13,766 bases of DNA from an uncultured Lachnospiraceae bacterium (GTDB taxonomy: Bacteria; Bacillota; Clostridia; Lachnospirales; Lachnospiraceae). Where the stretch lies: the NCBI GenBank assembly GCA_934371505.1, contig CAKRNW010000059.1, positions 1 to 13,766 of the forward strand, in the 5' to 3' direction. Shown piece by piece: positions 6,616-13,766 of this stretch. The translations under genes were made by a program, and so were the position numbers. The notes under the pieces are model-generated. The model was not told the DNA's origin and did not search any database. It was given only the letters and a program-made list of their open reading frames with translations. The first letter of the stretch is position 1, and each line of letters begins with the position of its first letter.

Positions 6616-6632
6616 AATTCAAGATTCTCCTT

Positions 6633-7187
6633 TTATTCCCCACAGCCGCAGGGCATCACTTCCTCTTTGCGCTTGATCTCCCGGTCATATTCCGGGCAAT
6701 GCAGCCATACCTGTCCGGAGGGATTCTGCAATGTCCGTTTGACATCAATCACACGCTGGTTTCTACTGCCTTTCCAACGCAGGGTATTATCCTTTTCTTC
6801 TACTACAAACTCACCGTCTACCACCACATCCAACAGGTGCATTAACGGATCGTTCCTGATTTCCTCCCACAGGGAACCTGTATATAACCAGATCGTTTTC
6901 TTCGGATATCTCTCACGGATCTCTCTGGCCAGTTCCCTCACACCTGCGATATTGGCAGGATGCAGCGGATCTCCTCCACTGAATGTGATACCGCTGATAT
7001 AGCTTTTATCCAATTGTTCAAAAATTTCCTGTTTTGCAGCCTCGTCAAATAAAAGCCCGCCTTCCGGATCCCAGGTGATCGGGTTCTGGCACTCCTTGCA
7101 GCAGTGGTCACAACCGGATACCCACAACACAACCCGCAGACCGTCACCGTTTAGCATGTCTTCCTTCGTTATATTATGATATCGCAA
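6633..7187 (-). CDS. nrdG: Anaerobic ribonucleoside-triphosphate reductase activating protein (radical SAM)
   Basis: NrdG uses a [4Fe-4S] cluster and S-adenosylmethionine to install the glycyl radical on NrdD. In the 184-residue product, cluster ligands are the CX3CX2C cysteines 26, 30 and 33 in GCDHCCKEC, and the SAM-contacting GGDP is at 71-74 (SGGDPLHP). I start the gene at the TTG at 7187, giving the family-typical N-terminus MRYHNITKEDMLNGDG with GGGGGA seven bases upstream. An open frame continues upstream to 7313 but overlaps the nrdD 3' end and adds 42 residues foreign to the family. The gap after nrdD is 37 bases. The C-terminal HCPEYDREIKRKEEVMPCGC region is a little longer than the minimal family length and ends in extra cysteines. 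Confidence 0.93.
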   Translation of the reverse strand: MRYHNITKEDMLNGDGLRVVLWVSGCDHCCKECQNPITWDPEGGLLFDEAAKQEIFEQLDKSYISGITFSGGDPLHPANIAGVRELAREIRERYPKKTIWLYTGSLWEEIRNDPLMHLLDVVVDGEFVVEEKDNTLRWKGSRNQRVIDVKRTLQNPSGQVWLHCPEYDREIKRKEEVMPCGCGE

Positions 7188-7224
7188 TACTCTATCCCCC
7201 GTTTGCTGATTTGAGTTGTAATGC

Positions 7225-9414
7225 CTACATGGATTTCCGCTCCGCAATCTCTGCCATCTTGGCATCGGAAAGCCTGGTATCTCCATGTACTCTGGAATAT
7301 GCCAGATAACCATTCATACGGTCGATCTTGGTAAGATTTCTGCTGCCGCATTTCGGGCATACATCCATCTCCAGCTCCTGGTGTCCACAATCATCACAGT
7401 AGGCCAAAGATAAATTGACACCCTCGTAAAATCCCATGTCCATAGCACGATGCACCAGTGTTTTGATGGCCTCCGTATTATAACCGATGGGATATTTCAC
7501 ATACTGGATCTTACCTCCATTACACAGCTCCCAGAAACGGTATTCCTTATCCTGTTTCTCAATGGGAGTGATATCTTCTGTCACATGACAATGGAAGCTG
7601 TTGGATACATACTCCCTGTCTGATACGCCCTCCACAATGCCATATTTCGCACGGAACTGTTTTACCTGAAGTCCGCAGAGATTCTCTGCAGGAGTTCCGT
7701 AAATGGCATAAAGATTACCATCTTCCTCCTTAAATTCCGCTACTTTCTGATTGATATGCTCCAGTACCTCCATGGCAAACTGCCCGTCTTCCACCAGGGA
7801 CTTTCCATTGTATAATTCCTGCAATTCATTAAAGGCAGTAATACCAAAGCTGGCTGTGGCTGTCTTTAGGATCGGCTTAATCTTGTCATGCAGCTGCAGA
7901 TGTCCACCCAGGAACCCACCCTCACAATAAGCCAGAGGGTTCGTAGATGCCCGCATCTCACCCAGGTACGCATAGGTACGAATGTGCAGCTGGCGGATCA
8001 GATTCAAATAGTAATCCAGAACTTCATAAAAATCCTTACTCTCTTTTCTTGCTTTTGCAAGAATCATGGGTAAGTGTAAAGACACGGCGCCAATGTTAAA
8101 ACGTCCCACAAATACTGGTACATCCTTCTCATCTGCAGGATGCATGCCGCCTCTCTCATACCAGGGAGACAGAAATGCCCGGCATCCCATGGGAGAAATC
8201 ACCTTGCCATACTGCTTGTACATACTGGCAATATAACCCTTCCCTGTAAGACTGAGCCAATCCGGGTACATGGTCTTGGCCGAGCACGCAATTCCTGCCT
8301 CGAATACATCCTCAAGAGGGCATCCCTCTCCATGGAGATTCTCATCATATAAGAAGACGATCTTCGGGAAAAGAACCGGTTTTTTGTGATCACTTTTTCC
8401 CTGTCCCTCCCGTCTCACATTCAACAATTTAATGGATGCCATCTTGGCAAACCTTCCGGTGCCAAGTCCTGCTGTCACCGTGATAAAGGGATAATCACCA
8501 CGGCTGCTGGCTACGGTATTGAACTTGTATTCCCAACCCTGGAATCCCTGTTCAAACTCCTTTTCCACATCCTTGACGGCCTGTTCTTCCGCTTTATCCT
8601 GTGGAACTCCCAGCTTCCTATATTTCTCTATATCCTTCGCATAGGACTTTTCTGCGTAGGGCTCCAGAATCTTATCTACTTCCGGTACTGTAAAACCACC
8701 GTACTGCTGACTGGCTGCACTCAGCACAATATCACCGATGACATCGAAAGCGACATCCAGAGTCTTTGGCTCATTGTACCAGATATTTCCCATCTCAAAA
8801 CCGCCGGTAAGCACACTCTTTACATCAAATAAACAGCAGTTCATGGTATCCCGGCGGGCTGACATATCATGGACATATATATAGCCATCACGGCATGCCT
8901 GGATTTCTTCCGTAGTCATGAAGAATTTCTGATACAGTTCCTTATTAAATTGATTAAAAATCAGGCTTCTCTTGGTGGACACCAGTGCTGAATCCGTGTT
9001 GGCATTTTCCTTGTCACCGATGTACATGATGGACTGGCTCTTTTTGTATACATCATCCATCATGCGGACAAAATCCTGTTTATAGTTCCGGTAATCCCGG
9101 TAACTTTTGGCAACAAGGGGTCTGGTGGCCTCCAGTGCAGACTCCACGATATTGTGCATCACAGGGATTGGAATCTGTTCATCTCCCAGCTCGTCCACTT
9201 TATCTACAACGATCTGACAGATGCGGCGCTTCTCCTCATCGGTAAATTTGGTCAATGCACGATAGGCACTTTTCCCCACGGCATTGATCACCTTCTGCAC
9301 ATTAAATGCTTCCAGGCTTCCATCCTTTTTAATGACCTTTACATCCTTTTTCGGATGATATTTCAATGAATAATCCACTGTTTCACGCTGTTTTAAGTCT
9401 GCTGCTTCTCCCAT
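7225..9414 (-). CDS. nrdD: Anaerobic (class III) ribonucleoside-triphosphate reductase
   Basis: This oxygen-sensitive glycyl-radical enzyme reduces ribonucleoside triphosphates to deoxyribonucleoside triphosphates during anaerobic growth. The 729-residue protein opens with an ATP-cone allosteric domain (about 24-112, VKVIKKDGSLEAFNVQKVIN), the site where ATP/dATP control overall activity. The catalytic barrel includes ISPMGCRAFLSPW, whose Cys411 is in the place of the thiyl-radical cysteine. The C-terminus has a zinc site formed by Cys673, Cys676, Cys686 and Cys689, and the radical loop RMNGYLAYS with Gly702 as the probable radical site. An ATG with AGGAGGGG seven bases upstream fixes the start. 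It is the first gene of nrdD-nrdG-dut. Two NrdR-like boxes in front of it suggest repression when dATP is plentiful. Confidence 0.97.
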   Translation of the reverse strand: MGEAADLKQRETVDYSLKYHPKKDVKVIKKDGSLEAFNVQKVINAVGKSAYRALTKFTDEEKRRICQIVVDKVDELGDEQIPIPVMHNIVESALEATRPLVAKSYRDYRNYKQDFVRMMDDVYKKSQSIMYIGDKENANTDSALVSTKRSLIFNQFNKELYQKFFMTTEEIQACRDGYIYVHDMSARRDTMNCCLFDVKSVLTGGFEMGNIWYNEPKTLDVAFDVIGDIVLSAASQQYGGFTVPEVDKILEPYAEKSYAKDIEKYRKLGVPQDKAEEQAVKDVEKEFEQGFQGWEYKFNTVASSRGDYPFITVTAGLGTGRFAKMASIKLLNVRREGQGKSDHKKPVLFPKIVFLYDENLHGEGCPLEDVFEAGIACSAKTMYPDWLSLTGKGYIASMYKQYGKVISPMGCRAFLSPWYERGGMHPADEKDVPVFVGRFNIGAVSLHLPMILAKARKESKDFYEVLDYYLNLIRQLHIRTYAYLGEMRASTNPLAYCEGGFLGGHLQLHDKIKPILKTATASFGITAFNELQELYNGKSLVEDGQFAMEVLEHINQKVAEFKEEDGNLYAIYGTPAENLCGLQVKQFRAKYGIVEGVSDREYVSNSFHCHVTEDITPIEKQDKEYRFWELCNGGKIQYVKYPIGYNTEAIKTLVHRAMDMGFYEGVNLSLAYCDDCGHQELEMDVCPKCGSRNLTKIDRMNGYLAYSRVHGDTRLSDAKMAEIAERKSM

Positions 9415-9432
9415 GAGATAACCCCTCCTAAT

Positions 9433-9448
9433 ATGCTATATGTTGAAA
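9433..9448 (-). promoter_or_regulatory. NrdR box, promoter-distal member of a pair
   Basis: On the reverse strand the 16-mer TTTCAACATATAGCAT fits 10 of 16 positions of the NrdR box pattern acaCwAtATaTwGtgt, including CAA and ATATAG of the core. It begins exactly 31 bases after the first box, three helical turns, which is the spacing usual for cooperative NrdR binding. It lies 18 bases before the nrdD start codon. Confidence 0.6.
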
Positions 9449-9463
9449 TGTGCCGCCAGATAT

Positions 9464-9479
9464 ATACAATATCTAGTGG
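9464..9479 (-). promoter_or_regulatory. NrdR box, promoter-proximal member of a pair
   Basis: On the reverse strand CCACTAGATATTGTAT fits 13 of 16 positions of the NrdR box pattern. It starts one base after the proposed -10 at 9481-9486 and so covers the likely start of transcription, a position where NrdR-dATP/ATP would repress nrdD-nrdG-dut. Confidence 0.72.
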
Positions 9480-9480
9480 T

Positions 9481-9516
9481 ATTATCCAGCATAGCAAATT
9501 GAGGGGTCAATGTCAA
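9481..9516 (-). promoter_or_regulatory. Overlapping promoter elements of the nrdD-nrdG-dut operon
   Basis: Two readings are possible on the reverse strand. One is TTGACA (9511-9516), 17 bases, TATGCT (9488-9493). The other is TTGACC (9505-9510), 18 bases, GATAAT (9481-9486). Either places the transcription start at or near the first NrdR box. The upstream elements begin only six bases after the stop codon of the WYL gene. Confidence 0.6.
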
Positions 9517-9522
9517 TAGCTC

Positions 9523-10503
9523 TTACTCTATAAGATCCTGCAAATATTTCCTGTATTCGAGACGCACACTTTCCGGGGAAAGGATCTGCACCTGTTTTCC
9601 GATGCCTGCAAGCCATCCAAAAAATTGTCCGCTCACCGCTACCGGCACCCGGACGGAAAAATGCTGCTCGTCTCTCTTTCGGATACTGACTTCTTTTCCA
9701 AAGCGGTCTACCATTACTCCGAGAAGATGATTTTCAAATTGCAGAGTCAGCATTTCTTCTCTTCCGCCATACATATTAAAGGTTCGATTACAATACTGTG
9801 CCACATCGAAATCAGCAAATGCCTCCTGTCCCCTTCTCTTCTCGTGATTCAACCGGATCGTTCCCATCTTGTCCACGCGGTAATGCTTGATCTTGCACTC
9901 CTCTTCATCGTAGGCAATCAGATAATAATTTTCTGCATTCCATGCCAGGGACCAGGGACTGACCACATATTCATGACCGTTTCTCCTGGGCTCCAGTTTT
10001 TTTTGCAGATTCCAGTCCAGATAGGTAAAACAGATCTGGCTTCCTTCGTTTAGTGCCTGATGGATCTGATCCACACTGTCATAAATTTCTTCGTTGCTTG
10101 CCTTCACCCGGCTGGCCACATAGACCTGGCGCTGCAGCTGTCTGCCATCGTATCTGTTGGCAAAAGTTTCCAGCTTGTGGATCAGTTCCTCGGATTTTGA
10201 TTTCGTGATAAACCGGGACGACTGCACCACATCCACCAGAACTTTTAATTCCGGCAGGGTAAAGGTTCTGTTTGCCAGGTAATAGCCACTGTTTCCTCTT
10301 CCCTTTTTCTGAACCACTCCGATTCCGAATTCTTTCAGCCGCTGCATATCATCATAAATACTCTTGCGCTCTGCACTGATTTCATATTCCGACAGTTTCT
10401 CAATCAATTCCGCTGCGTTTAAAGGATGTTCCGCATCCGTCTGCTCCCAGAGAATTTTGATCAGATACAGGATTTTACTTTTCTGATTATATGATTTGGA
10501 CAT
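9523..10503 (-). CDS. WYL-domain transcriptional regulator
   Basis: The 326-residue protein has an N-terminal winged helix-turn-helix (about 8-78; ISAERKSIYDDMQRLKEFG is the recognition region, and the wing carries KKGRGNSGYYL). A WYL ligand-sensing domain follows (about 140-225, with EYVVSPWSLAWNAENYYLIA; the name-giving tripeptide reads YYL here at 193-195). The C-terminal WCX extension spans about 250-325. WYL domains bind nucleic acids or nucleotides and make the regulator respond to DNA or nucleotide stress in several known cases. The ATG is seven bases after AGGAGGA, and the site overlaps the stop of the HAD gene 12 bases upstream, so they are co-transcribed. It ends just before the nrdD promoter with no visible terminator. 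The target and ligand are unknown; control of its own operon or of nrd genes is conjecture. Confidence 0.9.
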   Translation of the reverse strand: MSKSYNQKSKILYLIKILWEQTDAEHPLNAAELIEKLSEYEISAERKSIYDDMQRLKEFGIGVVQKKGRGNSGYYLANRTFTLPELKVLVDVVQSSRFITKSKSEELIHKLETFANRYDGRQLQRQVYVASRVKASNEEIYDSVDQIHQALNEGSQICFTYLDWNLQKKLEPRRNGHEYVVSPWSLAWNAENYYLIAYDEEECKIKHYRVDKMGTIRLNHEKRRGQEAFADFDVAQYCNRTFNMYGGREEMLTLQFENHLLGVMVDRFGKEVSIRKRDEQHFSVRVPVAVSGQFFGWLAGIGKQVQILSPESVRLEYRKYLQDLIE

Positions 10504-10515
10504 GGGATTTTCCTC

Positions 10516-11214
10516 CTAGGAATGAGCTACCAGTGCCAATACATCCGGCAGGCTTCTGATTTCATAAGTCACCGGAATTTCCCTATCCTCTGGTTTTTTC
10601 TTCGGATTATACCAGCAGGTGGCAATTCCGGCATTTTGGCCTCCCTTCATATCGCTGGATAGGGAATCTCCGATCAGCAGCACCTGCCTGGGATCCACTT
10701 CTCCCAGCGTTTCAAAAACTTTATGAAAAAAGACCGCTGAAGGTTTCTCCGCACCGATCTCTTCTGAAATAAACAGACCGTCCATGAGCTTTTCCAGCTT
10801 TGACAGATGTATCCGGCTCTTCTGAGTGTCCGTCACGCCGTTGGTGACCACGTACTGCCGCAGTCCCAGATCTTTACATGCTGCTACGACTTCCCATGCA
10901 TCCTCAAACAAAAAAGCTGATGCCGAAAGTTCTTTATTATAAGTAAGTCTGAACTGTACCGGATCCAGATCCTGAATCATAAGGGTTTCAAACAATGTCC
11001 GGAATCTTCCTACCAGCAATTCCTGCCGTGTCACTTCCCCCAGTTCCAAACGTTTCCAGTAGCCTTCGTTTATTTTGGAATAGAGGGAAACCACATCATC
11101 CCCCACACTGCGTCCGTATTTTGCAAAACTTTTTAACAACGCATTTCTCTCACATTTTTTAAAATCCAGAAGGGTGTCGTCCAGATCCCAAAAAAGAATG
11201 GTATAGTTTGCCAT
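10516..11214 (-). CDS. HAD-superfamily hydrolase, YjjG-like noncanonical pyrimidine nucleotidase
   Basis: The 232-residue protein shows all four HAD motifs: DLDDTLLDF with nucleophile Asp10 and Asp12, TNG (124-126), Lys157 in GAEKPS, and IGDSLSSDM (181-189). The C1-type cap lies between residues 20 and 105. The long N-terminal cap, VVTNGVTDTQKSRI and GLFISEEIGAEKP are characteristic of the YjjG/YfnB branch, whose studied members dephosphorylate abnormal pyrimidine nucleoside monophosphates and so clean the nucleotide pool. The substrate here is inferred from family likeness and from the neighbours (RNase H, ribonucleotide reductase, dUTPase). The start is five bases after the RNase H stop and its GAGG ribosome site lies within that gene, so expression is coupled. 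Confidence 0.9.
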   Translation of the reverse strand: MANYTILFWDLDDTLLDFKKCERNALLKSFAKYGRSVGDDVVSLYSKINEGYWKRLELGEVTRQELLVGRFRTLFETLMIQDLDPVQFRLTYNKELSASAFLFEDAWEVVAACKDLGLRQYVVTNGVTDTQKSRIHLSKLEKLMDGLFISEEIGAEKPSAVFFHKVFETLGEVDPRQVLLIGDSLSSDMKGGQNAGIATCWYNPKKKPEDREIPVTYEIRSLPDVLALVAHS

Positions 11215-11219
11215 TTTCG

Positions 11220-11831
11220 TTATTCCTCATCTTTATCCGGTAATAATGCTGCTTTTGCCAGCTGATCTGCCTCCTCGTTATAAGTATCTCCTGTGTGGGC
11301 TGCAATTTTCCGAAAGGTTATCTCGCAGGTTTTTCCGCTCTCTTTCATGAATGCCGCATATTTTTGCGTCAGCTCGTTCTTCGCTTTCCATCCGCCGGTG
11401 GCCCACATCTCGATTCCCATATAATCATAGCAGATTTCTAACTTTCCATACCCTGCTTTCTGTGCCCACTTCACTGCATACATGGCGCCTAACATTTCCC
11501 CTGCCACGTTACGCAGTGCCACACACTCCGGGCTGCTTCCTCCTCCGTTTTTACGAATGATCCCGCCCCCAGGCACCAGAAGCACACAGCCATATGCATA
11601 ACGTCCCAGATTCCCGTCAAAACTGCCATCCACATAAGCAATCAGATGGTTACACTCCTTTTGGGGAGACTGACCTTCCTCTTTCAGATAAGCCTCTGCT
11701 TCCTTCCGGGAAGCAAAGCTTTTATATTGAGCCCCACTGAATCCATCCACCGATGCCTTACATGCCTCCCAGGTTTCATAGATTCCCGGCTTTTTCCCTT
11801 TTTTTACCGCATAAAACTTCTGTTTTGCCAT
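11220..11831 (-). CDS. rnhA: Ribonuclease H type 1 with hybrid-binding domain
   Basis: The enzyme cleaves RNA in RNA-DNA hybrids. The 203-residue product starts with a hybrid-binding (viroplasmin-like) domain (about 3-50: KFYAVKKGKKPGIYETWEAC, ending in SFASRKEAEAYL). A linker and the RNase H domain follow (about 62-195). The four catalytic carboxylates are Asp68 (YVDGSFD), Glu112 (AGEMLG), Asp136 (ICYDYMG) and Asp189 (EEADQLAK); the usual His is in AAHTGD. I choose the ATG at 11831, which shares one base with the upstream MutS stop (TAATG) and has AGGA eight bases before it. A GTG six bases earlier is in frame but too close to the ribosome site. The coupling suggests a shared role with the MutS-like protein. 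Confidence 0.93.
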   Translation of the reverse strand: MAKQKFYAVKKGKKPGIYETWEACKASVDGFSGAQYKSFASRKEAEAYLKEEGQSPQKECNHLIAYVDGSFDGNLGRYAYGCVLLVPGGGIIRKNGGGSSPECVALRNVAGEMLGAMYAVKWAQKAGYGKLEICYDYMGIEMWATGGWKAKNELTQKYAAFMKESGKTCEITFRKIAAHTGDTYNEEADQLAKAALLPDKDEE

Positions 11832-13525
11832 TACCACTTTCCTGTCTGCAGAAATTGCTCTGCCCGTTTCTCCGCTCTTACCGTAATTTCCTTTTCAAAT
11901 CCCATCATGTCTAACAGCTTAATGGCATTCCGGCTGGTGGCCTCTCCTTTTTGAATCGCATAGGTGAAATGAATCTGCGTTCCATCAAATTCTTCGGAGA
12001 AATGATAATTTTCGTACTCTCCACATAACAGTTTCGTCAATTCAATATCATGGGTAGCTGTAAAGCAAAGAAGATTCTGTCCGGCCAGATAATGAAGAAT
12101 TTCCACAGAAGCTGCGATACGTTCCACGGTATTGGTTCCCCGAAGTACCTCATCCACAAAACAAAGCACCGGTGTTTTCTCTGCCTGTGCTCCGTCAAGA
12201 ATCCTCTTTAATGCCTTGATTTCTGCCATATAATAGCTTTCTCCGGAAAGCAGGTCATCCTGTAGTGCCATGGAGGAGTAAATGCGGAAAAAGCTTGCCT
12301 GATAAACCTCTGCCAAAACCATGTGGACAGACTGTGCCATCAGTGCGGCAATGGCAACGGTTTTTAAAAATGTGGATTTCCCGGAAGCATTGGAGCCGGT
12401 GATCAGAACATTTCTTCCGGTTTCCACAGAGTTGGAAACCGGCTGTTCCAACAGGGGATGTACGCTTTTTTGAAGATGGATTTCCCTATCCCCAGTAAAC
12501 ACCGGAATGCAATATACCTGTTCCTTCTGTCTTAGGTATTCCCGATAGCACTGAATCGAGATGGACGCATCCAGCTGTCCCGCCGCGGTCATCATAATCT
12601 CTATCTGGGGCAGATGTCCACGCACCTGACGCAGCATCTGATTGAATTTTAAAATATCCAGATGAAACATCATACGGATATAGTCCAGTACCAGTTCCAC
12701 CGGATCGCTGCTTCCACCCATTCTGGTGGGGGACAAAATCAAATGGGAATTTCTCCGGTATTTCTTAAACGCCTTTACCTGTTCCATAATAAGCCGGGCA
12801 TCCTCCCGAAGAATTTCTTCCTCTTGATTTTTAAGCAGCCCTGCCACCTGCTCTGCACCCTCAATCAACCGTAATAAATAAGAAAAGCTGGCAATATAAG
12901 GATCGATCTCTCCCTTTTGTTTGAAATACCGCAGGAAGTTAAAAAGGACTCCGGCGATCATTCCCATCACTCCGATACCCACGTTTACAAAACACAGGGG
13001 AATCATCCCCAAAATAAGAAGGTCGACTGCCACCGATAACACACCATTTCGCTCTCCCAGATTGTCCAACAGATCCAGATAATCCCAGATCGCATATTTT
13101 CCACTTCGACCCACCTTTAAAAACTGCATCTGCAGTGGCAGGCGCACCTGCTCCTTCTCCATGGCGCAGATCCGTTTTTCCCGCTGTTTCAAGGTCTCTT
13201 CTTCGTAGCAGGGAGTCCGAAGCATGTAGTATAGAAATTGTTCTCCCACACTGCTGTCTGTATAATCCATTTTTTTGAATACTTCATTCATTCCCAGATC
13301 ATTCCAGGTTATGTCATCAATTCCCCTTGGATCTTTATGTCGTACATAGTAGGAATCAATGGTTCTCCATTCCTCCGCCTTATACTTTTTGGAGGAAGCT
13401 TTTCCATAATTGTCCCGGTGCTGCGCCTCCTGCCATCTCCAACGCTTTTTTTCATTGATGCGGTCTGCCACGGTGAGAAACAGAATAAAGGCCACAAAAA
13501 GCACTAGCAGCAGTTCATACTCCAT
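11831..13525 (-). CDS. Membrane-anchored MutS-family ATPase
   Basis: The 564-residue protein has a C-terminal MutS ATPase domain: Walker A GSNASGKST (377-385), signature region LLSGESYYMAEIKAL (425-439), Walker B VLCFVDEVLRGTNT (453-466) with Asp458/Glu459, switch His492 in TATHD, and the closing GEATSRNAIKLL. The N-terminus is a membrane helix (ELLLVLFVAFILFLTVA, 4-20), and two further hydrophobic helices lie at about 161-199. The helical core and clamp follow (about 205-335). The MutS mismatch-reading domain with Phe-X-Glu is absent, and so is a MutS2-type Smr nuclease domain. It is therefore not a standard mismatch-repair protein; its role is unknown. The start ATG lies one base after the stop of the preceding amidohydrolase gene; the ribosome site is weak. 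RNase H follows with overlapping codons. Confidence 0.87.
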   Translation of the reverse strand: MEYELLLVLFVAFILFLTVADRINEKKRWRWQEAQHRDNYGKASSKKYKAEEWRTIDSYYVRHKDPRGIDDITWNDLGMNEVFKKMDYTDSSVGEQFLYYMLRTPCYEEETLKQREKRICAMEKEQVRLPLQMQFLKVGRSGKYAIWDYLDLLDNLGERNGVLSVAVDLLILGMIPLCFVNVGIGVMGMIAGVLFNFLRYFKQKGEIDPYIASFSYLLRLIEGAEQVAGLLKNQEEEILREDARLIMEQVKAFKKYRRNSHLILSPTRMGGSSDPVELVLDYIRMMFHLDILKFNQMLRQVRGHLPQIEIMMTAAGQLDASISIQCYREYLRQKEQVYCIPVFTGDREIHLQKSVHPLLEQPVSNSVETGRNVLITGSNASGKSTFLKTVAIAALMAQSVHMVLAEVYQASFFRIYSSMALQDDLLSGESYYMAEIKALKRILDGAQAEKTPVLCFVDEVLRGTNTVERIAASVEILHYLAGQNLLCFTATHDIELTKLLCGEYENYHFSEEFDGTQIHFTYAIQKGEATSRNAIKLLDMMGFEKEITVRAEKRAEQFLQTGKW

Positions 13526-13526
13526 C

Positions 13527-13766
13527 TTACTTTTCTAAAATCCTTTCCAGGGTCTTTTCTACTCCACGATAAATCTCCTCCGGTTGATCCTTTGTGTAGA
13601 AAGTACCATTTTCATATAAAATTCTTCCATGAATCATGGTCATGGCCACATTTTGTTTACTTCCGCTGTATACCAGATTCTTCTGGATATTATGGATCGG
13701 CTGCATATTGGGCTGATGCAGGTCAATACGGATCAGATCCGCATACTTTCCTTCAGCAAGGACATC
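13527..13766 (-). CDS. Amidohydrolase, C-terminal end (gene runs off the right edge)
   Basis: The last 79 codons and the stop of a reverse-strand gene are visible. The segments ADLIRIDLHQPNMQPIHN, NLVYSGSKQNVAMTMIHG and GRILYENGTFYT have the form of the C-terminal beta-sandwich of the MtaD/TrzN-like amidohydrolases, which deaminate 5'-methylthioadenosine, S-adenosylhomocysteine or guanine-like substrates. The metal-binding catalytic part is outside the window, so the substrate cannot be named. It ends one base before the MutS-like gene and is probably first or early in the same operon. Confidence 0.8.
   Translation of the reverse strand, partial: DVLAEGKYADLIRIDLHQPNMQPIHNIQKNLVYSGSKQNVAMTMIHGRILYENGTFYTKDQPEEIYRGVEKTLERILEK

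Noticed and set aside
7188..7313. Longer nrdG start at an ATG at 7313
   Set aside because: It would overlap nrdD by 89 bases and add 42 residues unlike any NrdG N-terminus; the TTG at 7187 has a well-placed ribosome site.
8386..8832. Plus-strand open frame of 148 codons
   Set aside because: It is entirely antisense to nrdD, whose protein is conserved throughout this stretch.
9625..10053. Plus-strand open frame of 142 codons
   Set aside because: It is antisense to the WYL and WCX domains of the regulator and shows no domain of its own.
1..13766. Search for CRISPR arrays, transposases, phage genes, tRNA and rRNA
   Set aside because: No regularly spaced repeats, recombinase motifs or RNA gene hallmarks were seen; nearly all of the sequence is accounted for by protein genes.

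Overview
The window looks like chromosomal DNA of a spore-forming anaerobic Firmicute, most likely a Clostridia member of the Lachnospiraceae type. The grounds are an oxygen-sensitive class III ribonucleotide reductase (nrdD/nrdG), a forespore germination protein (SpoVAF), a YtrA-type GntR/ABC cassette, strong AGGAGG-type ribosome binding sites and moderate GC. The genus is not determined. There are 13 protein-coding genes, two of them cut by the window edges. I see no rRNA, tRNA, CRISPR array, insertion sequence or phage gene.

Left block (1-2200, minus strand): a short GntR repressor, an ABC ATPase and an ABC permease (cut at base 1) form a tightly packed operon. Its promoter carries a 16-bp inverted repeat with 13-bp spacing whose core is AGTGTA-N13-TACACT, the YtrA-type operator, so the cassette is probably autorepressed and induced by an envelope or antibiotic stress.

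Centre-left block (2244-6098, plus strand): a divergently transcribed two-gene unit encodes an internally duplicated DUF1538 membrane protein and a protein made of two PII-like signalling domains in tandem. This is the best candidate for an undescribed system: a membrane transporter or channel gated by its own PII-like sensor. An orphan spoVAF follows, with a possible sigma-G promoter in front of it. A perfect 13-bp inverted repeat lies inside its 3' end.

Centre-right block (6178-9516, minus strand): nrdD, nrdG and dut form a DNA-precursor operon. A pair of NrdR-like boxes 31 bp apart sits just downstream of overlapping promoter elements. The product of nrdD/nrdG is deoxynucleoside triphosphates, and dut removes dUTP and feeds dUMP to thymidylate synthesis.

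Right block (9523-13766, minus strand): the 3' end of an amidohydrolase, a membrane-anchored MutS-family ATPase, a hybrid-binding-domain RNase H, a YjjG-like HAD nucleotidase and a WYL-domain regulator follow each other with gaps of 12 nt or less. They probably form one transcription unit that can read into the nrd operon, since no terminator is visible between them. RNase H, the nucleotidase, dUTPase and ribonucleotide reductase share a nucleic-acid and nucleotide-pool theme.
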